In this document: piece after piece, positions 36,701-49,115 of the stretch | Position numbering within the stretch: the stretch's first letter is position 1 | How the letters are laid out: each line of letters opens with the position of its first letter | Source of the DNA: Kryptolebias marmoratus | Lineage: Eukaryota > Chordata > Actinopteri > Cyprinodontiformes > Rivulidae | Direction: 5' to 3' | Assembly: GCF_001649575.2 (NCBI RefSeq) | Contig: NC_051445.1 | Location: 4,044,710 to 4,108,709 of the forward strand | Length of the DNA: 64,000 nt | Program-made: the position numbers and the translations under genes | The notes under the pieces: generated by a model | The model's input: only the letters and a program-made list of their open reading frames with translations | What the model was told of the DNA's origin: nothing | Databases searched by the model: none

Positions 36701-39183
36701 AGGTTATCTCAAGTGCTTGAATAAAAGGCAGCTAAAAGGCCTCTCCAGCCTTTTGAATCAAACATCAAATGTCTTCAAAGAAAAAGGGAAGGTAAAGAAA
36801 TCTGTTTGCCTTTCATTCATGAACTCATCAACAAAGCTCTTTTCTGAGCTCTTCCTTTCTGTACGTTGATAGACTTTCATAAAACATGGACTTCGTAAGG
36901 TAGAGATAAGAATTTACAAACTGTTGCTCACATTTGCTGACATCTACAGGACATTCCCTTGGGGCAGATATGACAAGGAACGAGATTGCGAATGTAGTGG
37001 AAGGAGATCCTGCTGACTAAATGGTTGCAGATGGTTGTGTTAAGCTGGCAGAGGACAGTAGGAAGGATGGGGTGTGTAGGGGTGGGGGCTTGGCTTACTT
37101 TGGCACACTAAAAGCATCTGGCATCAGTAGCACAGGAAAAATGTGGATCCCACCAAGACAACTGCCACCCTCATCGTCGCTGATAAAAAAGAAAAAAATG
37201 CGTCTCCACACGCTATATCACTCTGTTTGGTTTATCTCACCACCCAGCATTCACGTAGACAATGGACCTTTGAAAATCTATTGTGTCCACTCAGTGCTTC
37301 CTCCCATTTGTGCTGTGGATGTGCATAGCTTTAGCTTTATGGTAATCTCATCCCAGGGCAAATGATGTCTCAGAGGACCGGACAGTCAAAGGTAAAAGAA
37401 GCACAAAGGAGCTGCTATACACAAGAGGTTTTGTTGAAAAGATGGAAATGTCACTTCTGCAGCACAGGCCTTCCTTGAATAAATTGATTAAGAGGTGCAT
37501 ATTGAGCTCCCTAGAGGAAACCCCTCTTTATACTTTCATATTTCGCCCTGGTCCTGTAAGCTTTGCTGAGTCTAATGATTGAAATTACAAGTATTTGGTG
37601 GGTCTTAAGTTGCAGACCTTTGAAAGTAATCAATGTAATGTTGTTTATGGTTTGGTCCCAGGTGCACAAAGGACAGCCACAAAAAACGATGTTTGCTCTC
37701 TTTATAACAGCTCGCAGGTCATTTTTATGTAACTTGTTTGCATCTTTGTGTGCTGCTGTAACTGCAGATAAATCATTGGCCTTCGTCACTCCACTATGAC
37801 AACAAAGGTACCACAAATAAATGCAACTACTTGTTTTCCATATGTTGCTTTTGAAAAAGTTGCTTCAGTTTGGTATAAAAAGTATAAGAATGATGGTTTG
37901 CTGTAATTTTTTGCACTTAGTTAAACTTAATTTCACTTGATAATACATTTACTTGTGCAAAACATCCTGCAGAAAGCACAAGTCGTGTTTTTTTTCTAAT
38001 GTTTTACCTTTGAGGACAAAAAATGCTTGGTGTTCTGTCCTCTCATGGGTCTCCACTTGTTTTCTTAGAAACAAAATTTATTATTTTGAAACCTCAGTTA
38101 CATAAAATTTCTACCAGCCTGCTTCCTATCTACCTAACATGATACATTATTAGTCTTACTGCAGGTTTCTGGGAACTTGTTTGCTGGCTTTTGTGCCACT
38201 TTTTGACAAGATCAATATAAATTCCATCACTGTGAGCTATGTGAGATCATTGTTTAGGCAAATGGCACAAATCCTGAATGAAATGAGAAAGTGCCCAAAG
38301 GTGCTTACCAAAACTCCCAGTAGTGTTCTGTAGCCTCTGTTTAACTAGTGTAGACATGGAAAACTGGGTATTGTGTTCTGAAAAACTCTGTTTGTGCATC
38401 TTGTTCATTTTGACTGTCAGGTCTCCCAGACATCCAGCACTGCTGTAGTTGGTTGGGGGTACTCATCATTTTGCACCTCCATCAAATCGTACCCTCTCTA
38501 CACCCAGCTGTCATATCCACGGGAACACAACGCAGGACTTTATCAGAAAAAAATGTTCATCTGTTAGTTTGCTATCAACACCAAGAACAAACATTTGACT
38601 GTTAGGGTGTGTGATCAAGGTTTTTAGCCAAAGCCTAAACTTTTCTGTCCTTTGCTAGCAGAGGATGCTAATCAGATGTATCTTCATCGGTTCAATGTTC
38701 AAAATGCCATTTTTTCCACATTGTTGTACCGTTGAACAAAGCATCCTGTATTACCCATAATAAGCCTTTAGGCAACTGAGCTTGAACCGTATAGTTGAAC
38801 CATAGTTTTTGTATATCACAAGTGGCAAAGCTAACAATGTTAACAACATAAAGGCTTCTGCCCGAGAAGGTTTCAAAATAAAGCACCGCATATTAAGTGG
38901 TTGTACAACGTTGCATACATATACAGCTGGGCTTCTAAATTTACAAAATTCATTATAATCAAATTATTATTGGAATTTAAACATATGCAGCACTATTTTT
39001 TTTCATTTTTTCTTTAAATCTTAAAGTGTGTATTCGGACATACATTTCCTCTGACATCCACCAGGCGACGCTGCAGCACCCTCAGCATTCCTACTTCACA
39101 CACCCTTGCCAGCAGTTGACTTCTGTACCAATTAAGTTATACATTTACCATTGTGTACCCATGCACCTACCATATGCACATAT
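36701..39183. other. Unannotated DNA, no gene recognised
   Basis: A G-rich patch lies at 37070-37092. The frames at 37021-37365 and 37511-37816 have no domain features. Confidence 0.4.
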
Positions 39184-39217
39184 TGTATTGTGCATACAAC
39201 CCTGCATGCACAATACA
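39184..39217. repeat. Perfect 12-bp inverted repeat (hairpin)
   Basis: TGTATTGTGCAT at 39184-39195 and its exact reverse complement at 39206-39217 are separated by 10 bases. No role can be assigned; it lies in TG/CA-rich DNA. Confidence 0.8.
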
Positions 39218-41794
39218 CATGCCCCACAAGTCAGTCCTTCATATACTTATTATTACAGGCACCAGCTCCACCCACACATTGGATGTTTTTGGAACTTTCA
39301 CTGATGAGTATTTAGTTCCCAATAATGTGTTCATAATTTACCACTTATAAGGAGATTACTGCTAAAACATTCAGCTGATACAAGCAACCAAACAGTGGCT
39401 GAATAAACTTGGAAAACACACAGAAATGATCCAAACAAATCCACACAGTTAATGGGCAACATTTACTAAATTATGCAGTTTACAGTCAACAGTATCAAAA
39501 CCAAAGATTTTTTTTAAATCAAATCTGTCTTTGCTTCACTCAAACCTGTTTTTCATATATTTATGTCTAGACATAACTGATTAAAATGAGCATATGACAA
39601 AGACTGCTGAGGCATGGCATCTAATCCTTCTGAAACGGTTCAAAGCGATTAGAAGCTAGAAATCTTATTAAAAATTAGAGCTGAAGTTTTAATGCATTAT
39701 GTTTCCCAAATATGAACAAAAAAGCTCCTCCCCTTGAAAATCACCAGCACGTATGAAGCTGAAAATCAGATCAACTTCAATCATATTAGTTACAACAGTA
39801 ATTCATTAACCATGAACAAAATGTTGTTAAAAACAAATCCAACAGCAGACATTTCTCTCTCTTACTTATTTCATCATGACTATAAGACTTATGTAACATT
39901 GACAATGCTTTAATATATGCTCCCAAATGTTACTTTTCAAAAAAAAAAAAAAACGATAATAGAATCAGATAACAGTAAGGGCAAATGTTTGAGTTGTTGT
40001 GATAAACCAAACTTTGTCTATATATCAAAGAAAACAAATTGAATTTCTGAAAACATAAAACTCATTAAAGTAAAATAATTTGCTCTACCAAATGTAAAAC
40101 GTGGAATTCAAACAGATTTTGTGTATTTTCTTACAATATGTTCATAAAAAAATTTAAAAAATATATAAAAAAGAAAAGAAAACTGCCAGCTCATCTGATT
40201 TTTCCACATGGACAGTTCCACTTCACCTAAAACTCGGGTCTTTTGGGAGCTAGAAGGTTCTGAGCAGTATTTTACTGTGCTAAAAGATGTCAGATCCCAG
40301 GAACAACTCACGAGATCTTTGTCCTGAAGAGCAAATTCCTACGAACAGCTAAGATATTGAGCAGAAGCTCTCAGGCCAAAGGTACACAGGTAGAGGACCC
40401 AAGCTTGTGTGTGTGTGTATGTATATATATATATACCGTGACTTTTTCTTTGATAAAACATTTGCCCTTACTGTTATCTTTACAGCTATATTGCCAGTTT
40501 TACTGCTACCAGTGGTGGCATTCAGACAGTATAAAATAATAGAACCGCCACACTTCGGATCTATTTTTCCTTAGTGACACCATGGGATTTAGGCTGTGAG
40601 CTGTAATGAATATTGTTGACAGAAAAGGTCTTCAGTGTCACACAAAAGATAAAAAGGAAAGAAAGTTGCTGCTGTGTGTTTGTATTCTCTCATTACAACA
40701 AAACTTATGATACTGAATCTAAGTACAGTTACGACATGTGTTTTTCACAATAGGTTGTTGCAGTAGGGTAAATATAAAATGAAATAAAGGGACATACAGA
40801 TGGGTCACTTTTAAAGGCTCTGATTATTTTGTTCTCCGCTCCTCTTCAAACAGACTGTGCTAAACACAGATGAAAGTGGAGCACAAATTGCTTTGTGTCT
40901 GAAAGGGCCTGAACAAACAACAAGAGAGATGCTTCCTTTTTGTCACAGATGATGAGCAAACAATACAGATTACAGACAGGGCCTTGGTAATGCTGTTGGC
41001 ACATGCGCAGCTCATTCGTATTGTTTGCAGCTGAAAACGCTGATGTTCGCTGTGATTCAGAGGACACAAAGAACTGCATCTGTTGTCTATCTGTAAGGCA
41101 GCAGGGATGGTTCCCAAAGCAAGTGCTGTAGTAAAAATGTAACTACATTTGTTTCTACATGCCTTTTGGGAGTAAATGTGACTAAAATACAACTAAATCT
41201 TGAAACAAAAGCTCTCAATTTGCAGCACTGGGTCCTCTGAACAATTTCTGAGGTATATAATAGATTTCTGTTTATTCCAGATCTAGGAAGATAAAAATGT
41301 TCTGTTGGTGTCTCTGAAATATGCACAGCGTCATTTAGCTCTGGTCCTTCTACAGTATCTCCAGTAGCTTTAGACATTGACAGAAAACACAGCCTTTAGT
41401 CATTTAATATTATTTAAATTTAAATTTAAAAACTAGTAAAAAGATGTAAATTTTAAGCAACCCAGTGGAGTCTCCTTCATATTCTGTTTTGTTTAATAAA
41501 TCCAACTTATCTTTGATTACACAGAAAAAGATCTGATTGTATATGAATACACATAGCCACAGATACAGTAAATAAATCTTATAGTTTGTCTTTTTTTTTT
41601 TTTTGCTTTCCTGTCTTTGAAAAAGCTGACAGAAAAAGAGTACAGAAAGTGTTGCTCTTTCTTATTTTTAAAGAATTTTATCAAAATAAAAGACCTAAAT
41701 TTATACGGAAATGGTTTTATTTCCAAGCAATATGTTCAATTTAATTAATTAATTAAAAAAAAAAAATCCTCATAATTTACATAATGAGGTTCCT
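39218..41794. other. Unannotated AT-rich DNA with simple repeats
   Basis: It holds a (GT)n to (AT)n tract at 40408-40435, a run of A near 39940 and a T-run near 41590. The overlapping minus-strand frames at 40846-41377 lack family features. Confidence 0.4.
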
Positions 41795-42075
41795 GCCACC
41801 ATCGATTGGGGATGACGCTCAGCCAGTATAACATCACATTTTAGGTTTTTTTTTGTGTTTTCTAAGGTCTATTTTTTGTGGCAGCAACCTTGATTGGGTT
41901 AGGTTCTGAAAGTTAATTAGTTGTAGATGTACATCCAATTAATATTTCCAAAGAAATTGACTAAAATCCATCCAGTGGTTCATGAGATATTTTGGTAACA
42001 CACAGACACATGGACATGGGCAAAAACATCATTTCCTTTGCCCTTTGGTGGCAATTGATAACAAATAAATAATTA
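41795..42075 (+). repeat. Family A repeat, copy 8 (right half)
   Basis: GTGGCAGCAACCTTGATTGG, TTAATTAGTTGTAGATGTAC, CCATCCAGTGGTTCATGAGA and TATTTTGGTAACACACAGAC follow the family order. It ends with the tail GGCAAAAACATCATTTCC and GGTGGCAATTGATAA. The left half is missing or decayed. Confidence 0.75.
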
Positions 42076-43599
42076 AAAACTTTTATTTTCTGCCTGTGAA
42101 CTGCACATATAGAGTATTCTATCAGTACTTCTAGGGTGCTATCTCTAAATTAATAAAACTAATTTAATTAATTACACTGGTAAATACACGAAATGTAGAC
42201 GCTGTAATACATGGCTGATGGAATCTACAAAATAAAAAACAGATTCTGAAAACTGAGTGGAGACCATTTTACACACAGAGCATTTCATTACCATTATTAT
42301 CGACCTGCTGTAAGGATTCTTGGGTTTCAGGCAGCCTTAGATGACAGTTTCTGATGAATGTGGTTAAAACGAAGAAAGAAGTTCATCTGTTATTTCAGTG
42401 TAAGCAATACCACAGCCACGATCTCTTCTACATTGTTGTGAGAATGATTTAGGAACAAACAGCACTGATTGAACTGCTTCACCAGCAGTGGTTTGTGTGT
42501 TTGTAACAATATATAACAAAAAAGGCACACACACACATCCACAAGTGGGCCTACCGCGGCCTGGCTGCAACCCTGTTTTAAATTACCTTTCTGTAATGCA
42601 ATTACCCCCCTGCTGCGAAGGGTGATGTTGCCTTTTTTGTTTCACTACAATTTGTTTTTTGGCCTCTGTGGGGTATTCTGACAGAGACTCCGTGACCTTG
42701 CCTCCCATTAAGTCATTGCTATCCGACTGAGCAAAAAAACCAAAAAGGCTTTTTTTTAAGGTAGCAGGGGGTCATAATTGCTGAACGATTCCCAGCAGAA
42801 ACTCGGAGGACAAAAACAGGAAATTAGTTGTCCAATGATCTGCAGAAGGCTGTTTGTGCACACACTGTGAATTTGCGTTTCTTTTTGTTGTGCATGTGTG
42901 CAACTACAATAACCTTTAAGAAGTGACAAAATAACTTGTCTTTGTGTTGTCATCTTTTCTGCCCACTGTGTTGTGTATTTACTGTAAAATTACTTGCTGA
43001 ACAATCAATCTGCAGGAAAACCACCTCTCTCAGTGTTTGTTTAAATAAATCAAGCAAAGTTTGCTTCACTTCAGACAGACTTCATCCTTCACAGAAGCTA
43101 AAATAATTTTATGACTGAAACTCCATCCATAGGTAGTGTTGAAACTTGCAGAATGAGAGTTTATAAATCAAGGTTAAGAACTAATTTATTTTGAATTACA
43201 TACTGAAAGTGCCACATAGTTGGTTTTAGTGTAGAACCAAAACTGTTTTTTTTTTTTTTGCTGGTATTTATTTCTAACAAAGTGTTATATTAGCCTCTTT
43301 AGCTCCATTCAGTGTAATGTGGGATGTTGGGCTGATAAATACCAGAAGAACAAAGAACCCACAGATAGGAAAAAACAGTTAAAAAGAGCAAATTAATAAA
43401 ACACTGACAGACACCGTTGTAATTCATTTACCCACCTCCAAATTATCCGTGGGCATTTCTGAATTTGTTTGTTAAAATGCATTTCTTTAGTCTTTATTTT
43501 CAGGATGTCCAAAAACTCTAAAAAGACTTCTGATTTTAAAGTTTTACCTCAAACATACAAAGCTTTTAAAACCAGGTTCTATCATATAACAAAGTTCTT
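42076..43599. other. Unannotated AT-rich DNA
   Basis: No gene or repeat recognised. A T-run lies at about 43246-43260. Confidence 0.4.
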
Positions 43600-44350
43600 A
43601 CTGATCCATATATAGGTTTACTTGTGGTTCGTAGAGTTTCTGTAAGTTGGATGGGAAGCAGAAGTTTTATCAGGCTCCTCTCTTGTGGAACAAACTTCTA
43701 GTTTATGTCTGTGGGGATGACACTACATTTAAAACCAGGCTTAAGACTTTCCTTTTTGATAAATCCTATAGTTAGGATTGGTCCTGGAAGACATACTAAC
43801 CACCTTACTCTGCTGCTCTCTACTCAACATGTATACAATCAGTAAGTGCTGTCATTGTTGTTTTTGTTTTGCTTTTTTTTTCCTCCACAGAAACTACTCC
43901 TGGACCAATCCTTCTGTCTTTCCTGTTTTCTCAAACCCCAGCCAGTTGAGACAGATGGCCGCCCATCCCAAGTTTGGTTCTGGTTGTGCTGGAGGTTTCT
44001 TCTCGTTAAAAGGAAGTAGTTTCTCTCCACTGTTGACAACATACTGCTGAGGATCACTCTCAAAAGTAGGGGTACAGTAGGAGTACATTTCTGTCCCCTG
44101 AGGTACAGCCTGGACTTATGTACCCCTATAGGACTAATAATCGAATCTTATGGCATATAATTGTCTTTCTTGAGGGCCTAAAAGGTACATTTATGTTACA
44201 TTACCCACTGTTGAGGGTACAATAGCAGTACCTTTGAGGGTACCATCCCAGTGACAAGCCTTTGTACCCTTTAAGGTACAACTGTGTACTTATTTTTTCT
44301 GATAATGATGGGGGATTGCACTAAAGTGATGTTTTACATTACACAGTTAT
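43600..44350 (+). mobile_element. LINE C-terminus and 3' UTR (family B), copy 3, interrupted
   Basis: The plus-strand frame near 43656-43770 reads FYQAPLLWNKL, then TTFKTRLKTFLFDKSYS and a stop. This is the conserved C-terminal block of a fish LINE reverse-transcriptase protein. The 3' UTR follows, with AACTACTCCTGGACCAATCC, CCAGCCAGTTGAGACAGATG, GGCCGCCCATCCCAAG and GTGCTGGAGGTTTCTTCTCG. At 44054 the UTR is broken by a 253-base element and resumes with GATGGGGGATTGC, as in the uninterrupted copies at 2.9 and 48.95 kb. The 90-codon frame at 43778-44050 runs through the UTR. Confidence 0.8.
44055..44307. mobile_element. GTAC-rich non-autonomous element nested in the LINE
   Basis: The ends are imperfect inverted repeats: CACTCTCAAAAG on the left and TTTTTTCTGATAATG on the right. 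The interior carries eleven GTAC tetramers in about 253 bases, mostly as GGTAC or GTACC, where about one is expected. The uninterrupted LINE copies show that 'GAGGAT' joins 'GATGGGG' without the element, leaving a 2- or 3-base duplication (AT or GAT). No protein is encoded. I recognise the GTACC words from a common fish repeat; superfamily not assigned. Confidence 0.75.
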
Positions 44351-44634
44351 TTACATAGAATTCTGTGGTTATTAACAAGCACAAACAATAGCAGTAGAAA
44401 ACGTATCTACCATAGATTAGACATAAACTTAGACTAGAATGGATAAACTTATTGAAGAATCCGGTACACTTTCAACTTGTGTTATAAAATCAATGAATTC
44501 CAAATGAATAACAGTTTAAACTAACTTCAGTCCCAATTTACTGTTGAATTTGACCTCAGATTGCAGTCTTTGTTGCTGTGTTTCATTTTTGTCTATTTTT
44601 CTTGTGAGTGGGTGTATTTTACCTCATTTGCATG
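44351..44634. other. Unannotated AT-rich DNA
   Basis: Nothing recognised. Confidence 0.4.
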
Positions 44635-44850
44635 AACCACAACGCAATCTCTAAAGCATCATTGGCAAACATCAAGCTTGGGTGTCAGTCATCAAGAATC
44701 AAAGGGCCCAGGGCTTACTTCGGATCTCACAATTCAGCACCGAGATTCAATAATCAAAGGGGGAGAAATCCATCACTGTGGCGCAGAGAGACTAATTTCT
44801 CCACCAACAATAGCCCCAAGAGACTGATGCAATAAAGCCACACATTGTGC
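44635..44850. promoter_or_regulatory. Candidate conserved non-coding block with paired TCF/LEF-like sites
   Basis: High-complexity, repeat-free sequence with two ATCAAAG words at 44698-44704 and 44753-44759, each within AATCAAAGGG, 55 bases apart. A SOX-like AACAATAG starts at 44806. ATCAAAG is the core bound by TCF/LEF factors. The 75-codon frame here is not protein-like. The block is followed by (CA)n. Regulatory function is inference. Confidence 0.3.
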
Positions 44851-45382
44851 TGGGAGTTAAACACACACACACTGTGTCCAGAACTACCTCTGGAATCTGT
44901 CTTTATTCAACAATACTGTAATATATATTCTTATTGTTAGTATTTAAAAAGCTAATTGGTGGTTAAAAAAGATAATAAACACTAGTATTTACCATATTCT
45001 CTCATATAAAACACAATATTGTAACAAAATAACACTACAGATTTGTTTCAAACACTAGAAATACATGAATACAGCATGAATATGAGATTTAAAAAGAGAA
45101 ATTTACCCAAAAAGGCATGTATTCTGTCGATTTAACTAAATCAACTGTTGTTGGAAATATTGTTAATGTTGTTGCTGAATCTTTTTGAAATGGTTTTATG
45201 ATGCTTTGAACAACACAGATGGCATTTAAATTACATCTATGATGTTACTGTGATGGCCAAAGTGCTCGAAATAGTAAAACTCTGAGCAGTGAGGCCTGAT
45301 GATTAGACTGAATCACTTGACTAGTGACAGAATCACTAATATTTTATGTACAATAGCAGAAATTTTGGTGTTGCATAAAATA
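44851..45382. other. Unannotated AT-rich DNA
   Basis: Nothing recognised beyond short simple repeats. Confidence 0.4.
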
Positions 45383-45512
45383 CGACCTTAATTCTGAAAA
45401 AGTCAGAAAGTTGTGTAAAATGTAAATAAGAACAGAATGCAATGATTTGCAAATCTTATAAAACCCATATTTTATTCACAGTGGAACATAGTAAACATAT
45501 TAAACAACATGC
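45383..45512 (+). mobile_element. Fragment of a common fish non-autonomous DNA-type repeat
   Basis: The order TTCTGAAAAAGT, GTGTAAAATGTAAATAAGAA, CAGAATGCAATGATTTGCAA and CCCATATTTTATTCACAGTG matches the end of a repeat known from many fish genomes. The superfamily is uncertain. About 130 bases are left. Confidence 0.6.
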
Positions 45513-46983
45513 AAGCAACAATTTTCCTGATCTAATCTGATTTCTGGAGATTTTGCCAAGAACCACAGGTTGGTAACAACCCAACACCCCCACCTTTGGG
45601 AGCCAAGCGATACTGTACTCGTCTCTGTGTGGCAGAGACATGCAAACAGTGTGTTCATTCTATGTATGTCTATTCTGTATGTGACCTTTCAAAGTATGCA
45701 AGCACCGCTTGTGTGTTTGTGCGGGCACATACGAAGGGGGTGGGATCGGTACACAAAACCACATTAGAGCTGTCACAAGCAGAGCTGAAATTGGATTAGT
45801 GTCACCCGCGATAAGGCAAAGGAGTGAATGAGGGAAGAGGAGAAAATTGGAAGAAAGGAAACGGCCATTTCACCACAGCTGCCTCCACCACCACAATAAT
45901 TTCATTTCAAATTCCAGGCAAAAAATGCGTAACTGCACTACCATGCCGTTATGGAACCTGCTGAAGTTAATAGAATATTTATATGCAGACTGCAGAGCTG
46001 TGAATTCCCTTTCTTTTCTAAACAGCATGCAACACCCCATATCCAATCTACCTCCTCTCCCCCCCACACACACCTTTCTTATCTGTAGTTTTAGAATTGC
46101 CTTTGTTAGAATTTGACACTATTTTTACACCTCTGAGGGAACTGCATTTCCACCGGGTGCAGTTACACGGCCTGCAGAGAGACTGTGTGCATGTGAACAT
46201 ATTTTGGTCAGACGCTAATAGCTTCTAAGCCACATAGAAATAGGACTAATAGCAGACAACCGTACATCACATGCGTTTAAACAGCAATAGAGGGTTCAAT
46301 TAAAGTAAAGCACAGAGGGAGGACACGGCTGTGCGAGCAAGTGACGAACTGAAGCAATAATCTAGACTGATATCACCAAATTGCGGCATTAAATAATCAC
46401 AAAATGTGGAGAGTGCCAGCAATAAAGGAGACAGAGCAAGTCTGCAAAAAGAAAGTAAAAAGAGAAAAGCTGCAGGTGGATTACAGATATCCGTGAGAAA
46501 AATAGTGATGCCAGTGAGTTAAACTGAAAAGAAATAGAAGGGGATGGAGCACTTAGTGGATAACTTACAGAAAAGAAATAAATACAATAAAAAGGAGGGT
46601 TTTGGTAAAAGAAGATACCCCCACATTGTTGGCATTCAGCTAGTGTAGCACTTGGTTGCAGCTCCCACTGTGTGTAAAGTAAAACCAATAAGAGTGAAGT
46701 ATCTGGGGAGCTCGCAACAAAAATATTCTTTTGCAGCGGAAGGAGAGACTGGAAGGTTTGGCTGCAGACAAACTTCCATTAAGTATTCAAGCACGGGGTC
46801 AGAGCATTTACAGCTCCTGCAAAGAGTCAGAGATTCAAATGTTATTAATCCAGGAGTCATCCCTCTCGTTTTCGTGCTGCCCTGTTGCAAAAAAGGGATG
46901 GAGAGTTTCATCTTAAGCAGCAGCTGGTTGTAAACAATAAAAACCAGTTGGTGCATTCTGAGTCTGATTCCGTCTAAATGCTG
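45513..46983. other. Unannotated DNA with a candidate conserved patch
   Basis: At 45870-46060 a high-complexity, repeat-free patch stands out. Frames at 46389-47022 on both strands overlap each other and show no family features. Confidence 0.35.
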
Positions 46984-47461
46984 CAGTTTGGTGTGGTAGT
47001 AGCTAAGACTGATCCTCGTCACATATTCTGAATGCTCACAGATCTTTGTTTAAAATTTTGCCTTTAACTATTTGGAGTCAACTCTGTCTGTCAGCAAAAT
47101 ATCTCATGAATCACTGGATGACTTTTAATGAAACTTTCAGGAAATAATCACTGGACACACCTCTAAAACTAATTAACTGTTGGATCCAACTCAAATCAAC
47201 ATGGCCGCCACAGCCAACTGACCTTAGCAAACACAACAGTTGCTATAATTTGGTCAGTTTTACAGATGTGGTTGTAGCTGAGAGTCATTTACAACACAAA
47301 GTCTGAGCTTGACATCTTGTGAGATTGGGCATAACGTTACCTTCAATTTATGACCACATGACTACAACTCTGTCATTTCTCAACATAAGAAGATTTGAAT
47401 TAAAACTGTGGCATAAAAGGTAAGGGGCAATATGCTTTCCTGCAAGGAATGCCTTTAATTT
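46984..47461 (-). repeat. Family A repeat, copy 9 (dimeric)
   Basis: In reverse, a first body unit (TTTGGTGTGGTAGTAGCTAA) is joined through GTCTGTCAGCAAAATATCTC to a second unit (CATGGCCGCCACAGCCAACT, then GTGGTTGTAGCTGAGAGTCA). It ends at the left end GCAAGGAATGCCTTTAATTT. The 177-codon minus-strand frame at 47348-47881 starts outside and runs into this repeat, which argues against it being a gene. Confidence 0.75.
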
Positions 47462-48789
47462 GAAGGTGAATAGGTACAACCATGACTGGTTTCCCTCACT
47501 GACCCTGAATCTCTCCAAAGATTGGCTCATCACCCCCTGAGGCAGGTTGAATCTGATACTGTAAACCCCCAAAACAGATAACAAGTAAGGACAGAAAAGC
47601 AGCATATAGGAGTACAAAAAGGTAGCACCTGTAAGAGTAGTGGGAGAACAGGAAAATAGGGCGGTGTGCCCATTTGTGCAAGTGTGTAGCTGTATGTGAT
47701 TACACTGCTGTGAGGGAGGTGTTCTTTGGCTCCCTGTTAGCGTTTGAAAAACGACATGAATAGACACCTTTTGAAACAGTGGAACCTCTCTTTCTGGGAA
47801 AAGTAGGAAAGGCAGGAGGCAATATTGGCTGAGCAAAAAGAAGATGAGTATGTCATCCTTAATGAAAAGCACCCACAGCATCTGTGTGAAGTTGTGGTTG
47901 GCACCATCAGCACATTGTTATCTCCCTTTATTCCGTGGCAAAAGAGGCAGCAGCAGACCTTCCAGGCTGGAGGAGTGTGGCAAAGTCGCACTGGAGACCA
48001 TTAAAGACAGGCTGCAGCACCTGGCAAATGGGGGAATGCTTGGACGACAGAGGAAATGATGAGAAAAGAGGCTAAATGTAAGAGAGGAAATGAAACAGAG
48101 TGGCTCATTATCGAGCAGAGTGGCTTACAAGTTAACTGTCTGCACTTCTTTGGTTGTTTGCAGTGGAAGGTGGGCATGGAGGTAAGCAGCGGTCACATGA
48201 AACACCAGTTTAACATGTTTTCCTAATCAAACCTCCACATGGTAGGTGGAAACCACCCAATCCTCTATAAACATAAAAAAAAAAAAAAAAAAAAAAATGT
48301 AGTAACTTTTCTCTGTTCTCAGTAAATCTTGCTTTTGTGCAGAGAACTTTTTTTTGTCAGGTCTTCATGTTTGTAACAGTTCAGACATAAAAGATTCATA
48401 AATTTCCTAAAATGACAGAATGCTTGATCTGTCCTGTCTGGCCCTCAAAAGCAGCAGTCACACATTTGTTTAAACTTTTAAACTCTTTCCTTCAGAAGAA
48501 GCACCAAACAAAGCATTAATGAATAAATAGTTGGTGCAACAGTGACCCCTAGTGAGCATCACTGAAAGAAGGTGATGCTCTGTGTGTCCAAAGTTTCACC
48601 ACACGTTAAGAGTGAGTCATCCGCGCTGATTGACTGCTGTTCAGCAAAGGACAAACTGAAAAAAGTCTAAAATGTAATAAAGCTGTCTCTGAAATCCACA
48701 ATACGCTGGCATTTAGGAGTCTACACACAAAAAAAGAAAGGATTGATGGTCTGTTGTGTTTCTCACTTCAATATCTTAAAATGGTCAGT
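47462..48789. other. Unannotated DNA; 23-base A-run
   Basis: Mostly unique sequence with a poly-A run of 23 at 48275-48297. No gene recognised. Confidence 0.4.
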
Positions 48790-49115
48790 TTCAATTCAGT
48801 TCAGTTCAGTTTATTTATATAGCTCCAATTTACAACAAAACCCATCTCAAGGCATTGTAGAAAAACATTCACACACATTATAAGATGCTAGTTAGTATCA
48901 GTTATCTAACAAAGGAAGCCAGCAGATTGAGCTGAATCTTCACTTTGTTGCAGTCTCTCATCCTGAGCAGCCTGGTGGCGACAGTGGAAAGGAAAAACTC
49001 CCTTTTAACAGGAAGAGACCTCCAGCAGAACCAGAACCAGGCTCCGGATGAGCAGACAGCCGCCTTGATCTTCTGGGGTTAAAGACGACAGGAAAGAGAC
49101 AGAAAGTTTCCTGAA
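48790..49115 (-). mobile_element. LINE 3' UTR fragment (family B), copy 4
   Basis: On the plus strand: TTTATTTATATAGCTCCAAT, CATCTCAAGGCATTGTAG, CTCTCATCCTGAGCAGCCTG, GGAAAAACTCCCTTTTAACA and CCTCCAGCAGAACCAGAACC. This is the reverse complement of the 3' UTR at 43.8-44.3 kb and reaches further toward the element's 3' end. The minus-strand frame at 48958-49176 overlaps the UTR and is not a gene. Confidence 0.8.

Noticed and set aside
43778..44088. Frames on both strands (90, 74, 64 codons)
   Set aside because: All lie in or across the LINE 3' UTR; the true coding end of the LINE is upstream in another frame.
47348..47881. 177-codon minus-strand open frame
   Set aside because: It runs into family A copy 9, its translation is hydrophobic and low in structure, and no family resemblance was seen.
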